Shown here in pieces: positions 1 through 8,642 of a DNA stretch of 64,000 nucleotides. The position numbers and the translations under genes are program-made. Source of the DNA: [Phialemoniopsis] sp. UDSM-2020 (taxonomy: Eukaryota > Ascomycota > Sordariomycetes > Thyridiales > Thyridiaceae); assembly GCA_018873225.1 (NCBI GenBank), contig JAEILZ010000009.1:1479501-1543500 (forward strand), read 5' to 3'. Within the stretch, counting starts at the first letter, position 1; the number at the start of each line of letters is the position of its first letter. The notes under the pieces are model-generated. The model made no database searches, was not told the DNA's origin, and saw only the letters and a list, made by a program, of their open reading frames with translations.

Positions 1-1377
1 GCGCCAGGTGCGAGGAGGTAAGGGAGCGCATATTCGCCACTGCCGCGTTGGCGGAAGAGTGAGTAGGAGTAAGTATGGAGAGCTTGCGCCTCATCAGGAG
101 GCAGGTGATTGAAGCGCCGAGACGTCCAGCCTGAGACTAGTCGAGGGCCGAGGGGACCGGCTGCGCGAACAAGACTGAACGGAGACACATTGGCGTCCCA
201 AAGCCAGACGAGCCATGGCGGCAGAGGTCGTCTTTGAGGCTTGCCTGTCTCCTCTGGCTTGCCTTTCGCATTGAAGAGGGTGTTCTTATCGCCCCCGCTG
301 GCCTTGGTGTTGCCGTTGGCCTCAGGGGTAGTGATGCTTTCTTGGTCCTGGGTGAACTCGGCGGCCATAGTCGAGTTCTCAGGCTCGGGCATGGCGGCAT
401 TGACTGCGAATGGATCTTCCGGAATGCCGACTGGTGAGGCGAGGATCAGTTTGTTGAGGTGTCCGGGATATTTGAGCGCATAAGAAACAGCAAGATAGCC
501 GCCGAGCGAGTGGCCAAGCAGAGTAAACTTTTCGATTTTCCTGACCTTCCTCCACTCCTCCAGGGAGTCGACAAAGAAGCTCTCCGCCTCGGCAATCTTG
601 CCCGGCGCATCCTTTGCGTGGATCTTGAAAGGCGGGCGGGAAGAGTTGCCCATGCCAAGCATGTCTAGCGCGTACAGCTTCCACCCTTCAACCCTGCTCA
701 ACCCCTCAAAGTTCTTGTAGAAGAAACCCAGACCAGCGCCGTAGCCGTGAAGCATGACGAGAGTATCATCGGCAGTCTCGCCGACCCTCTCGACTGAGAA
801 TTCGTTGAGAGCTCTGTTCTTTCCGGAAAGTGGTACCATCGAAGATCGCCATATTCGCTGGCCGAAGGGATCCCCGCTGTTGGCGCTAAGCAGGCTGGAA
901 TTGGATCCAGAAGTCGCCTCTTTGAGAAAAGGAATATGAGAGAAAACGTTGCGCTCGGCGGCTGGTGAGGATATGCTCGTCCACTTCAAGATGTCAGCTT
1001 CAACGTGTTGAGACAGTGGGGCATCAAGCGTGGAAACTCGCGCAGGTTCAACTTACCCATTGCGCGGCAGCTTCTTTGTAGCCTAAGGGAAAGAAACCAG
1101 ACATTGTGCGGCGAGGCTTCGACTGATCGCCGGAATCGCTGTTTTGGTCCTGCTGCAGCTTTGCGCGCTGGGAGGCGAGCATTGGTTGTTGAGTTCGTTG
1201 GGAAACGGCAACGTCCGGAGACGCGGCTGTAGCGTCGGCTGCCATCCTGGCGGCGCTGATTCGGCGACCGGCGGTAAGAGCGCTGTTTCTGGTGGGGTCT
1301 CGTTTGGCTGTAAGAGCAGATACGATCCTTGTGAGCCTCGAGAACGTAGACAAGGCCGCCAGCTGACTTCTTATCAT
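1..1377 (-). CDS. ABHD4/5 (CGI-58/Cld1-like) alpha/beta hydrolase, 3' end off window
   Basis: Alpha/beta-hydrolase of the ABHD4/5 group, which includes yeast Cld1 and Ict1; members act as phospholipases or lysophospholipid acyltransferases at mitochondria, ER or lipid droplets. Exon 1 is 1057-1377 (107 codons) and exon 2 is 983 down past base 1. The 73-nt intron has a GTAAGT donor at 1056, and the join reads Gln-Trp-Trp-Thr-Ser, a family-typical block. Seen: an HGYGAG oxyanion-type loop near 757-775, a GNSSRPP block near 640, and the nucleophile elbow GHSLGG at 498-515 with the serine intact, followed by the NVSPFSLVRAAGP block. The catalytic His and the HxxxxD acyltransferase motif lie beyond the window. 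The chosen ATG at 1377 begins an Arg/Ser-rich, acid-poor leader resembling a mitochondrial presequence; an in-frame ATG at 1452 would add 25 residues. Substrate is inferred only from the family. Confidence 0.85.
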
Positions 1378-2129
1378 ACCGGCGGAGCGAAGGGGGAGAA
1401 GAGAAAAAGGGGGATCCTGTCTGGGCGACGTGTGACCTCCCTTATGCAACAAATCCTCATGTCAATTGCGTCGTCTGTTCTCCTGCCGTGGTTCCTTCCT
1501 TCGCATTCGGGAAGTTTAGTTTGACTGGTGGCGCGGCCTCGCACCAAGACCCCAAAAGGGAAGAACACGCTGTCCGCGGCTGCAGGTACCTGTCAACAGC
1601 GCCGTTCTTAGCGCCTGAATGCCTGTACCGCTCACTGGAAGCTGCTTGTGTTCGGACATAGGGTCCCCCCGAAACCCGTTGTTCCGGCGGCGTGGCACCC
1701 GCTAAGCAGGCCTGACTGCGACCCCTACACGACTGATGACGTCTCGATTATTTGCTTATTCTGGACTGTCCGCCCGGCAAAAATTCCACTTTGAGCAAAG
1801 CTGACAGCCTGACAACAGGCCATGGACGCTAAAATAATCCCAAGCTCAAATCTCTAGCAGCAAGTTCTCTGATTTCCACGTGTGGACTTTGGCGGAGATA
1901 ATCGACATACAACTCCGGAACGTCCAAGTCGCTTTCGACAAATCGATGCAACCCAGCGCAAGCCAGCAGTCTCGGCAATTCCGGCCCCCTACGTGCATGT
2001 AGATACCCGCAATACGCCAAACGCGGACGGCAGCTGTCAAGAAGCCTGAGGGCCCGATTCCGCGGGTGCCCGGCCCTTCCCTTTCATCCCTGCACCCCGC
2101 CGCGCCGCCGCCGCCAGCACTCCATTGCC
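1378..2129. promoter_or_regulatory. Divergent promoter region, hydrolase / SPO7
   Basis: This 752-base region separates two divergent starts, so it must hold both promoters. A CRE/ATF-like heptamer TGACGTC lies at 1737-1743, a plausible bZIP site. A GC-rich CCG-repeat leader immediately precedes the SPO7 ATG. No convincing ORF or RNA gene is visible. Confidence 0.55.
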
Positions 2130-3449
2130 ATGGCCGACGAGCTCGACTCAATCGTCAAGGGAGCTCCCGCCCCGGACCGCGATGTCCCCAAGACGGGCAC
2201 GGCAGTCCAGACTGCCACCAAGGCTGGTGACCCGCTGTCCCACACGCCGAGCTCACCGTCTATGGTCTATCTAAACCTCCTTATCCTCGAGGCATCCCTG
2301 CGAGCGCAGTACCTCGACCTTCGGGCTCGCCGTCGACACCACAGTTTCTTTCTGTCGCTCTTGACGCTATGGATCGCTGGTTTTGGATACGCGCTCTTCT
2401 TCGCCCCGAGAGAAGATGGGCGAGGAGTGGGCGGGTCGGTGTACTGGATGGTTGAAACGACGGAAAAAGTCTGCTTCATGGGCGGCGTCATCACCGCCCT
2501 GCTGGTTTGGGTGACCGGCATGTGGGAGCGAGGAGTTCGGTGGCCGCGACGATGGTTCGCCATATCCAACAGGGGTCTGAGGGGCTTCAACTGCAAGCTG
2601 GTAGTCACGAAGCGACCTTGGTATGCCGAGACGCTGGCGACGGTCGGCTGGTTCCTGACGTACGGACTTTTCTCAAATACGGGCGGTTCCTCCTATCGAC
2701 ACGTCGAGCCTTCGGTTCTGCGAGAGGTTGACAAGGAGCTTAACCTCTCTGCCGCTACACACCCGACATTACCCATTACAGGACACGACGAGGAGAAGGG
2801 TGGCCGAGAGGAGGATTTGGCGCCTGGAGGAGACTACGTGAAGCTCTTGTTGCTTGCCAAGCCCTTCTCTCCGACATTCAGAGAGAATTGGGAGCTTTAT
2901 AGAACAGAATACTGGGAGAAGGAAAACGAGAGGCGGGCATTGATACGAACGAAGCTCAAGGAGAGGGAGAAACAGCTGCGCAAGCAGCAGAGTGCCTTGT
3001 TCTGGTGGCTACCGTGGCAAAAGAGTGTCGCAGAGAGACATCCCACTCCCGAGAGAACGACGCAGCATCCTCGCCATGCCGCGATCGCCCACGAGCACAG
3101 GCGTAGCCGCAGCGGCAGTGTTCGACGCGGCAGCATGTCCAACTCATCTTCACGGGCCCCCACACCGACGGTTGAAGTGGATGACTCCGCAATCAGCAGG
3201 AAAGCTAGCAATGCGTCGAGCAGCTCTGAGAAGAGGAGGAAGAAGGCTATGTCTGGGTCGGGCCCGAGGCCGATGAAGCGGCCGGGAATAGACTCGCGCT
3301 CTGTGACGCCTGAGATGTCTTCACCGCTGGCCAAGGAGAGCAGCAGCCTTAGTAACACCTCGGTGGAAACAGGACCGGCTCCCGAGACTGATAGCGGTAG
3401 TGGGAGGACGCTACGAAATTCGACTTCGCGATCTAGCTCGAGCGCCTAG
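2130..3449 (+). CDS. SPO7: Spo7, regulatory subunit of the Nem1-Spo7 lipin (Pah1) phosphatase
   Basis: Intronless, 439 aa. Spo7 binds the HAD-type catalytic subunit Nem1 in the nuclear/ER membrane. The complex dephosphorylates the lipin Pah1, steering phosphatidate toward diacylglycerol and controlling nuclear shape, lipid droplets and sporulation. Seen: a short hydrophilic N-terminus; the conserved Leu-Leu-Ile block at residues 50-52 (in yeast needed for Nem1 binding), followed by a basic RARRRHH stretch; two transmembrane segments at about 72-91 and 113-132; then a conserved cytosolic block (RWFAISNRGLRGFNCKLV) reaching about residue 300. Residues 300-439 form a low-complexity Ser/Arg tail, making the protein much longer than yeast Spo7 (about 260 aa). 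The tail holds RRGS and RKAS sites that fit basophilic kinases. The start was chosen because it is the first ATG, with CC-rich leader context. Confidence 0.93.
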   Translation: MADELDSIVKGAPAPDRDVPKTGTAVQTATKAGDPLSHTPSSPSMVYLNLLILEASLRAQYLDLRARRRHHSFFLSLLTLWIAGFGYALFFAPREDGRGVGGSVYWMVETTEKVCFMGGVITALLVWVTGMWERGVRWPRRWFAISNRGLRGFNCKLVVTKRPWYAETLATVGWFLTYGLFSNTGGSSYRHVEPSVLREVDKELNLSAATHPTLPITGHDEEKGGREEDLAPGGDYVKLLLLAKPFSPTFRENWELYRTEYWEKENERRALIRTKLKEREKQLRKQQSALFWWLPWQKSVAERHPTPERTTQHPRHAAIAHEHRRSRSGSVRRGSMSNSSSRAPTPTVEVDDSAISRKASNASSSSEKRRKKAMSGSGPRPMKRPGIDSRSVTPEMSSPLAKESSSLSNTSVETGPAPETDSGSGRTLRNSTSRSSSSA

Positions 3450-4085
3450 AGGAGAGAGAGCATTGCCATCCTAATAGACTAGTTGAGCGTCTCAATTGAA
3501 GACATCATTGGCATCCATATACATTCATCATTCCTCCCACTGTAGGGCGCCGTGACTTGTGCTCGATAGACTCGTTTGTCTTTGTGATTCATGGCTCACG
3601 AAAAGTCATCTGACGATGTATTCACTAAGGAACGACGACGCGAAGCTCATGGCATGCGATGACAGTCACTACTGTTGACGTAGGTAGATGGTGAAGCACA
3701 TGCTTTAAGAATGGACCGGTCTCTAGATCAAGTGGGTAATGAATAATGGATCTGGTTTAAGGCTGCCCAAGTGCCTTTGGTACCAACCCAGAAAAGCCTA
3801 AATTGTGGTTTTCAGTGAAGTGGGTGCGGCGGCAGCTGGTGTTGGTGTTGGTTGCTTCATGTGCTTTAAATAGTTGGTGATATAGCTTTGCGGCTCAGCT
3901 CTCAGCTCCTCCACTTCCTCTCCACCACTCCGAAAACCCGCGTCCTCACCATCGCATCACAGCAAGGATGCTACCTTGTTTCTTGTCATTCTGAACCAGA
4001 CGACCCGTCAATTGCCTCCTCAGGCTTACTTTCAGCAAACTTCCCACCACAGGCGCACACACAATCACAGCCCAAGAAGCGAACA
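3450..4085 (+). promoter_or_regulatory. SPO7 3' region and promoter of the phosphatase-fold gene
   Basis: A TATA-like element TTTAAATA lies at 3865-3872, about 220 bases before the chosen ATG at 4086. A CT-rich leader follows. The same frame is open from an ATG at 3888, but that ATG sits only 16 bases after the TATA-like element, which argues that 3888 is not the translation start. No other gene is visible. Confidence 0.5.
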
Positions 4086-5114
4086 ATGACGGTCCAGACC
4101 CCGCCAAGCGAGCATGCCCTCCAGCACCTGCTTGCTCGGGGCACCGTCGCCAATGCGCCCTACAGCTCGCGGCCGCCTAGCCCTCCTTACATACACATCC
4201 CCTCGCTCATCGCCAGCGGCCAGAGCTCCATGTCCATCGTCCCGGCCTTTGAGGGTGTCGACTCGACCCAGCTGACCAAGGAGGACCTGCGCGTCATCAC
4301 CCAGGATAAGATCCAGATCGCTCAGGACGTCTCGGGAGTCTGGCGCTACGAGTCGCGCCGCGAGGCCCAGCCCATCCTTGATTTTCTCTACTTGGGCCCC
4401 TCGAGCGTCGCCAAGGACCGCGACTTCCTCGAGCGCCACAAAATCACCATGCTGCTCGCCGTGCGGGACTCGCGCATGGCCCAGGCCCGCCTCATGAGCG
4501 TCGAGCGCACGGCCCAGGCCCTCGGCCTCGTCGCCAGCTACGTCGACGTCGCGGGCCCGCAGGAGCTGATCCAGGCCCTGCCGACTGCCATCAAGAAGAT
4601 CAACGACCACCTGCTCGACGTCTACCGCTCCCAGGCCGTCCGCGTCGGCTCCGGCGGCCTCGAGGCCGGGCAGATCGCCATCGACAGCGCGACCTTCCGC
4701 CGGGGCAAGGTCCTCGTCTTTTGCGAGACGGGCAACGACCGCTCGGCCGCCATCGTCGCCGCCTACATCATGGCCGTCTTCGGCATGGACCTCGTGCGCA
4801 CGCTGCAGTTCATCGGCCTGCAGCGCTTCTGCGCGAGCTTCGACGACGAGAGCAAGCACATGCTGCAGGCGTACGAGGACATCCTCGCGGCCCGGAGGGC
4901 CGTCTCGAGGGACATGGGCCAGAGCTTTAGTGCCGCGGGCAGCATATCGAACCTCAGTAGTGGCAAAAGCCACACCAAAAGGGGCATTGAGGAGCTGTTG
5001 GATGCCAATGGCGAGGGCCAGGGCCCGCACGATGCATTCGCCTTGGACAGGGATCGCTATACCGACAGGCCAGAATTTGTACCGTTTGCCGATGGAGACA
5101 TTGCTATGGAATGA
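4086..5114 (+). CDS. Dual-specificity-phosphatase-fold protein with His-less signature
   Basis: Intronless, 342 aa from the ATG at 4086 (AACA-ATG context). A 66-codon N-terminal extension from 3888 is possible but less likely. The family is Cys-based DSP/STYX-like. Seen: a start-of-fold block ILDFLYLGPSSVAKD (about residues 97-111), a MLLAVRD strand, a VDVAG segment that could carry the general-acid Asp, and the P-loop FCETGNDRS (codons at 4717-4746). The canonical loop is HCxxGxxRS. Here Cys, Gly, Arg and Ser are kept but the invariant His is Phe. Downstream AAYIMAVFGMD is typical of the helix after the P-loop. The tail after about residue 280 is low complexity. Whether it is an active phosphatase, an altered phosphatase or a pseudophosphatase cannot be decided from sequence. 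Codon use is extremely GC3-rich, producing a long spurious ORF on the other strand. Confidence 0.75.
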   Translation: MTVQTPPSEHALQHLLARGTVANAPYSSRPPSPPYIHIPSLIASGQSSMSIVPAFEGVDSTQLTKEDLRVITQDKIQIAQDVSGVWRYESRREAQPILDFLYLGPSSVAKDRDFLERHKITMLLAVRDSRMAQARLMSVERTAQALGLVASYVDVAGPQELIQALPTAIKKINDHLLDVYRSQAVRVGSGGLEAGQIAIDSATFRRGKVLVFCETGNDRSAAIVAAYIMAVFGMDLVRTLQFIGLQRFCASFDDESKHMLQAYEDILAARRAVSRDMGQSFSAAGSISNLSSGKSHTKRGIEELLDANGEGQGPHDAFALDRDRYTDRPEFVPFADGDIAME

Positions 5115-6010
5115 GTGCTGTAGGTTCCGACACGGAATGAGTGTGGGAAGAGGGATGATGGAATTTGGAGTTTGGCGCAGAAGTCAGGATGGATTTGTTT
5201 GACCGTCCTGAGCTGGTGGACCATGGCATTGTTGCCAACATATACCCTTTGTTTGTCTGCATTTTCGGTTCTCTTCCTTATTATAGTCGGCCGGGTTACA
5301 TTGTTGCCAGCGAAACGCCCGGCAGAGCATTTTGAACTTGTCCGGACTTCATATACGTCTAGACGTAGAGGTTGTGTATAGCTAGCTGCCTCAAAGGCTT
5401 ATAGAGTTGCCGAGGGGCATTAAATGTCCATACGTACTTTTATCGTACCAAAGTCACTTATGGATGTTTTACGCTATGTAGATGTCCTTGATCATCGAGC
5501 AACATTACATAGTTGTCGAAAACTCGGTGGTATAACCTATGAGTTGGTTGGCTTTGATGGCAGTTGGTCTTGTGGGCGGGAAGGCAAAATATTCGATGAA
5601 AGTTCCAAGACCAATAGAAGCTTGGACTTCTTCTCAATGCTTGCTATAAAACGTACAATCTCGCCGGAGACCTTCGAGACCTTGCTCAGTGGAGATGACT
5701 GAATAGATCAGGGGCAACAACTTCACCCCCTGAATTACTTCACCTCAAGTCCACCTCACCTTCACCTTGACCTCATCTTCATTTCGATATCACAACAACC
5801 AACAACAGACACGCCTTATTCACGGCGCGTCGCGTGGCTTTCCCCAGCTTTTCATCCTGTTTATGATCCTCCTCTCATCTCCCATCCCCTCTCTTCATCC
5901 CCTTCTCACATCTCCATCCATCTGGAGTTGCAAGCCGCAACCTAACTACCAACCCTCACATCCGACGACACTCCTGGGCATTTCACTGTTCAGTTGATCC
6001 AGGGATCAAG
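5115..6010. other. Intergenic region with a doubtful 92-codon ORF
   Basis: This 896-base stretch holds the 3' region of the phosphatase-fold gene and the promoter and leader of the next gene. An ATG-started 92-codon ORF at 5424-5702 has no recognisable domain and AT-rich codon use unlike the neighbours; I do not call it a gene. A pyrimidine-rich tract at about 5868-5935 is typical of sequence just upstream of fungal transcription starts. Confidence 0.5.
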
Positions 6011-8109
6011 ATGGTCAATCTTCGCCCCAGAACTTCGCTGGCCCGTCCGAGTCGATACACCGAGGCCGACGAGCCAGCCAACATTCGGCCTAGCTTTGCC
6101 CACCAGGACGTCCAGTTCAACCCCGAGCTCGGCGCCTCGGCCCCCTTTCCCTCTCTGGCATGGAACGACCGTCGCCAGCACCCGAACGACGCTCTCATGC
6201 ACTTCTGCCGTGATGTCCGAGACATCATCAGGCCTGTCAACTTCATGACCTTCCCCGACGACGCCGCCGCCGCCGGCTTGTCCGACGACGATGATGAGCC
6301 GGCAGCTAGCCAGCAGCCTCAGGGACCCACTGCTCTCGAGACCGAGAACTTCATCAAGGATTGCGTCAACGACGCGGCTGAAGAGCTCAAGGCTAAGCAT
6401 GCGGCCTGGAAGGAGGATTACGTCCGCAATGCCGCCAACGAACCTGCTACTACTGCTGCCTCGAGTAATGATCAGAACGTTGATGAGCGTGCCGACGATG
6501 ACATGTTCGGCAATGTCGACTTCGGCTCGGACACTGAGAGTGAGGGCGATGAGGAGGCGGAGGTAAGTCAACTCAACCCTTCTATCTCTCAAAATGCGCC
6601 ACTGACCGGTTTTTCTTTCAGGACCAAGTTCTCCTGAACTACGTCCCTCCAGCGATCAACTCTTGGGCCGAGCTCCCTGACCACATGAAGCTGGCCGTGA
6701 TTTACCACCTGGCGGGCCCCATCATGACTGTTTAGCAAGCAGCATTCTTGCTGGGCCTGACCAGCGACGAGATCACGGACCTGGGCGAGCTCTACAGCGT
6801 TGAGCTTGGCAAGTACGAGGCGTACGACGAGTACATGGGCTGCGTCGCCCGCGGAGAGGCGTACTACAACCCCGCCGCCGGCAGAACCGATCTGTCCATC
6901 ATGGGCGGTCCCAACTACCTGACGGCCGAGATGACCGACTCCGAGATCCGACAGGCCGTCGACTATGTGGCCGCTCGTGGCATCACCATCGAACCGCACG
7001 CCTTGAGGGAGTTGGAGTTTGAGCCGCCCTCCGGCTTCCTCGGCACTCAGCTGATGGATCTCTCCTCTGCTGGTCGCCACCGCTATGACGGCGTCTGGCA
7101 GTCGGGCGGCTCCGATTTCGCGGGAGCGGAAGCAGCCCAGCGGGAAGAGCTTCAGAACGAGCTTGTAGCCCAACAGGTGGAGGCACAGCAGGTTGATCCT
7201 GCCCAACAGGAACTCATCCACTCACTGCTAGATGGCAATTTTGATGCGAATGCTTAGTTAGCACCTGACAACAACTTACTTGATTTACCTAGAGCAGCCG
7301 ATGACAAAGTGGACTCTAATGAGTGTGAGGGTGGTCGTGAAGTCATCTCCATTGATGATGACAGTGGCTCCAGTAGTGAGCTCGGAGAGATAGGAGGTGT
7401 TGAGGATAAGATTGAGGACAAACGACCTGCAGGTGGTTTGCCTGCAGAGGGCAAATCTGCAAGCGGAGAACCTAACAAGCAGTCGTTTGCAGCGGCATTA
7501 ACTGCAGCCAAACATAAGGCGCACAAAGAGAAAGGGGAAAGGGCTCGGGAGGATCCAGAGGCAGATCTCGTCAACCTCATCCGACTTCCCTCTTCGCAAC
7601 CCCCTTTGGAGTCCGCCTCTAGTCGGTAAGAAAGTCCGAACCCTATATCTAGTTAGCTTGACACTTGCTTATTACTCGCTTTTAGCGAGTATAGTCACAA
7701 TGCTCTCACGACCGGTGGCAACAGGCAGAGGGGCAGCTACCAACTGCACAGCAAGGAGGTGGCCCGACATCTCGGTGCCCGGAATGACAACAAAGCTGAA
7801 GGGGCTTCTGATGATAGATATCACACCATTGATAACACCCAACAAAGCGACGATGGCTTGGCTGAGAAGGCCTTCATTGATCTCACAGAGGACACGCCCC
7901 CCAAGCCTGCACACACATCCCAACAGAATGCGGCACTGAGCAAGAGGGCTGATGCTGCTGATGCTGCGATGGGCCAAGATGAAGGCACAGAACTGGACGA
8001 GATGATGCTGGAAGAACTTGAGATGGTCAATGAGCAACAGGAGACTGAGGATGGCGCCTGGCGCCCCCCACGGCAGCGACGGCAGTCAAACCGCCCGCTC
8101 CCCAAGTGA
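6011..8109 (+). CDS. Uncharacterised acidic protein gene with two in-frame TAG codons and two SIM-like motifs
   Basis: I do not recognise this family. Exon 1 is 6011-6562 (184 codons, acidic end). A clear intron at 6563-6621 has a GTAAGT donor and a TTTCTTTCAG acceptor. The frame then runs to TAG at 6733-6735, continues open to TAG at 7255-7257, and continues again to an intron at 7626-7685 (GTAAG donor, GCTTGAC branch, TTTTAG acceptor) and a last exon 7686-8109. All segments share one frame. The first TAG is followed by CAAGCA, matching the yeast CARNBA readthrough context. Both TAGs also end in YAG and could be 3' splice sites (intron 6563-6735 or 7192-7257, both in phase). The tail carries VISIDDD (7342-7362) and FIDLTED (7873-7893), resembling SUMO-interacting motifs. 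Alternatives are readthrough, alternative splicing, or a decaying gene with two nonsense mutations. Confidence 0.6.
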
Positions 8110-8642
8110 ACTGACATTGGTTCACATTGCAGTTTTCCATGATAGGATGCACCTAAGGTGGTCATTAAAATTACTTAAGATACGATTTCATTACCAGTGT
8201 TGATTTGAAAGACTCTATAATATGAAGACACAGAGAAAAGACGTGTTATCCTGTACATAAACTCGCCCATTTCGCAATGTAGACTGAGCAGACACGCATG
8301 AAAATGCGGAAGGAGCGGACAGACGACAACAACAGGTAAGAACAGAGAACAGTAATAATTAGGATGTATGATGCCACCAATGCGTTTCCTCGCTGTGCCC
8401 CTGTACCACATCCCCCGACGGCGTCCATAACCAAGGTGCGCCGCCTGAAGCCCTTGAGACACTACCATCTTGTGTCCTCAAGCGGCATTGGCATTACCAT
8501 ATGATCGCCACGCACGCAAGAAAGTGTTTATACAGACCTACTCTATAGGGTAACCGGCATTCTTTGATCCAGCCCAGACTCCAGAAAGAACAATCATGGC
8601 CACTGTGAACTTCACTCTTTCCAATGATATATATCTCGTCTC
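8110..8642. other. Convergent 3' intergenic region
   Basis: This 533-base region lies between the ends of two convergent genes, the TAG-interrupted gene and the Eps1-like PDI. It holds both 3' untranslated regions. No supported gene, RNA or repeat is visible. Confidence 0.6.

Noticed and set aside
4065..5030. 321-codon ORF on the - strand opposite the phosphatase-fold gene
   Set aside because: It is a mirror frame caused by extreme GC3 in the real gene. Its product is compositionally odd (Ala/Asp/Val/Gly-rich) and has no domain.
5424..5702. ATG-started 92-codon ORF
   Set aside because: It has no recognisable motif, AT-rich codon use unlike all confirmed genes here, and an isolated position. 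A real small gene cannot be excluded.
7258..8109. A separate gene starting after the second TAG
   Set aside because: The segment is in the same frame as the upstream parts, has no well-placed promoter or start codon (the first ATG in frame is internal to the last exon), and its acidic composition continues that of the upstream protein.
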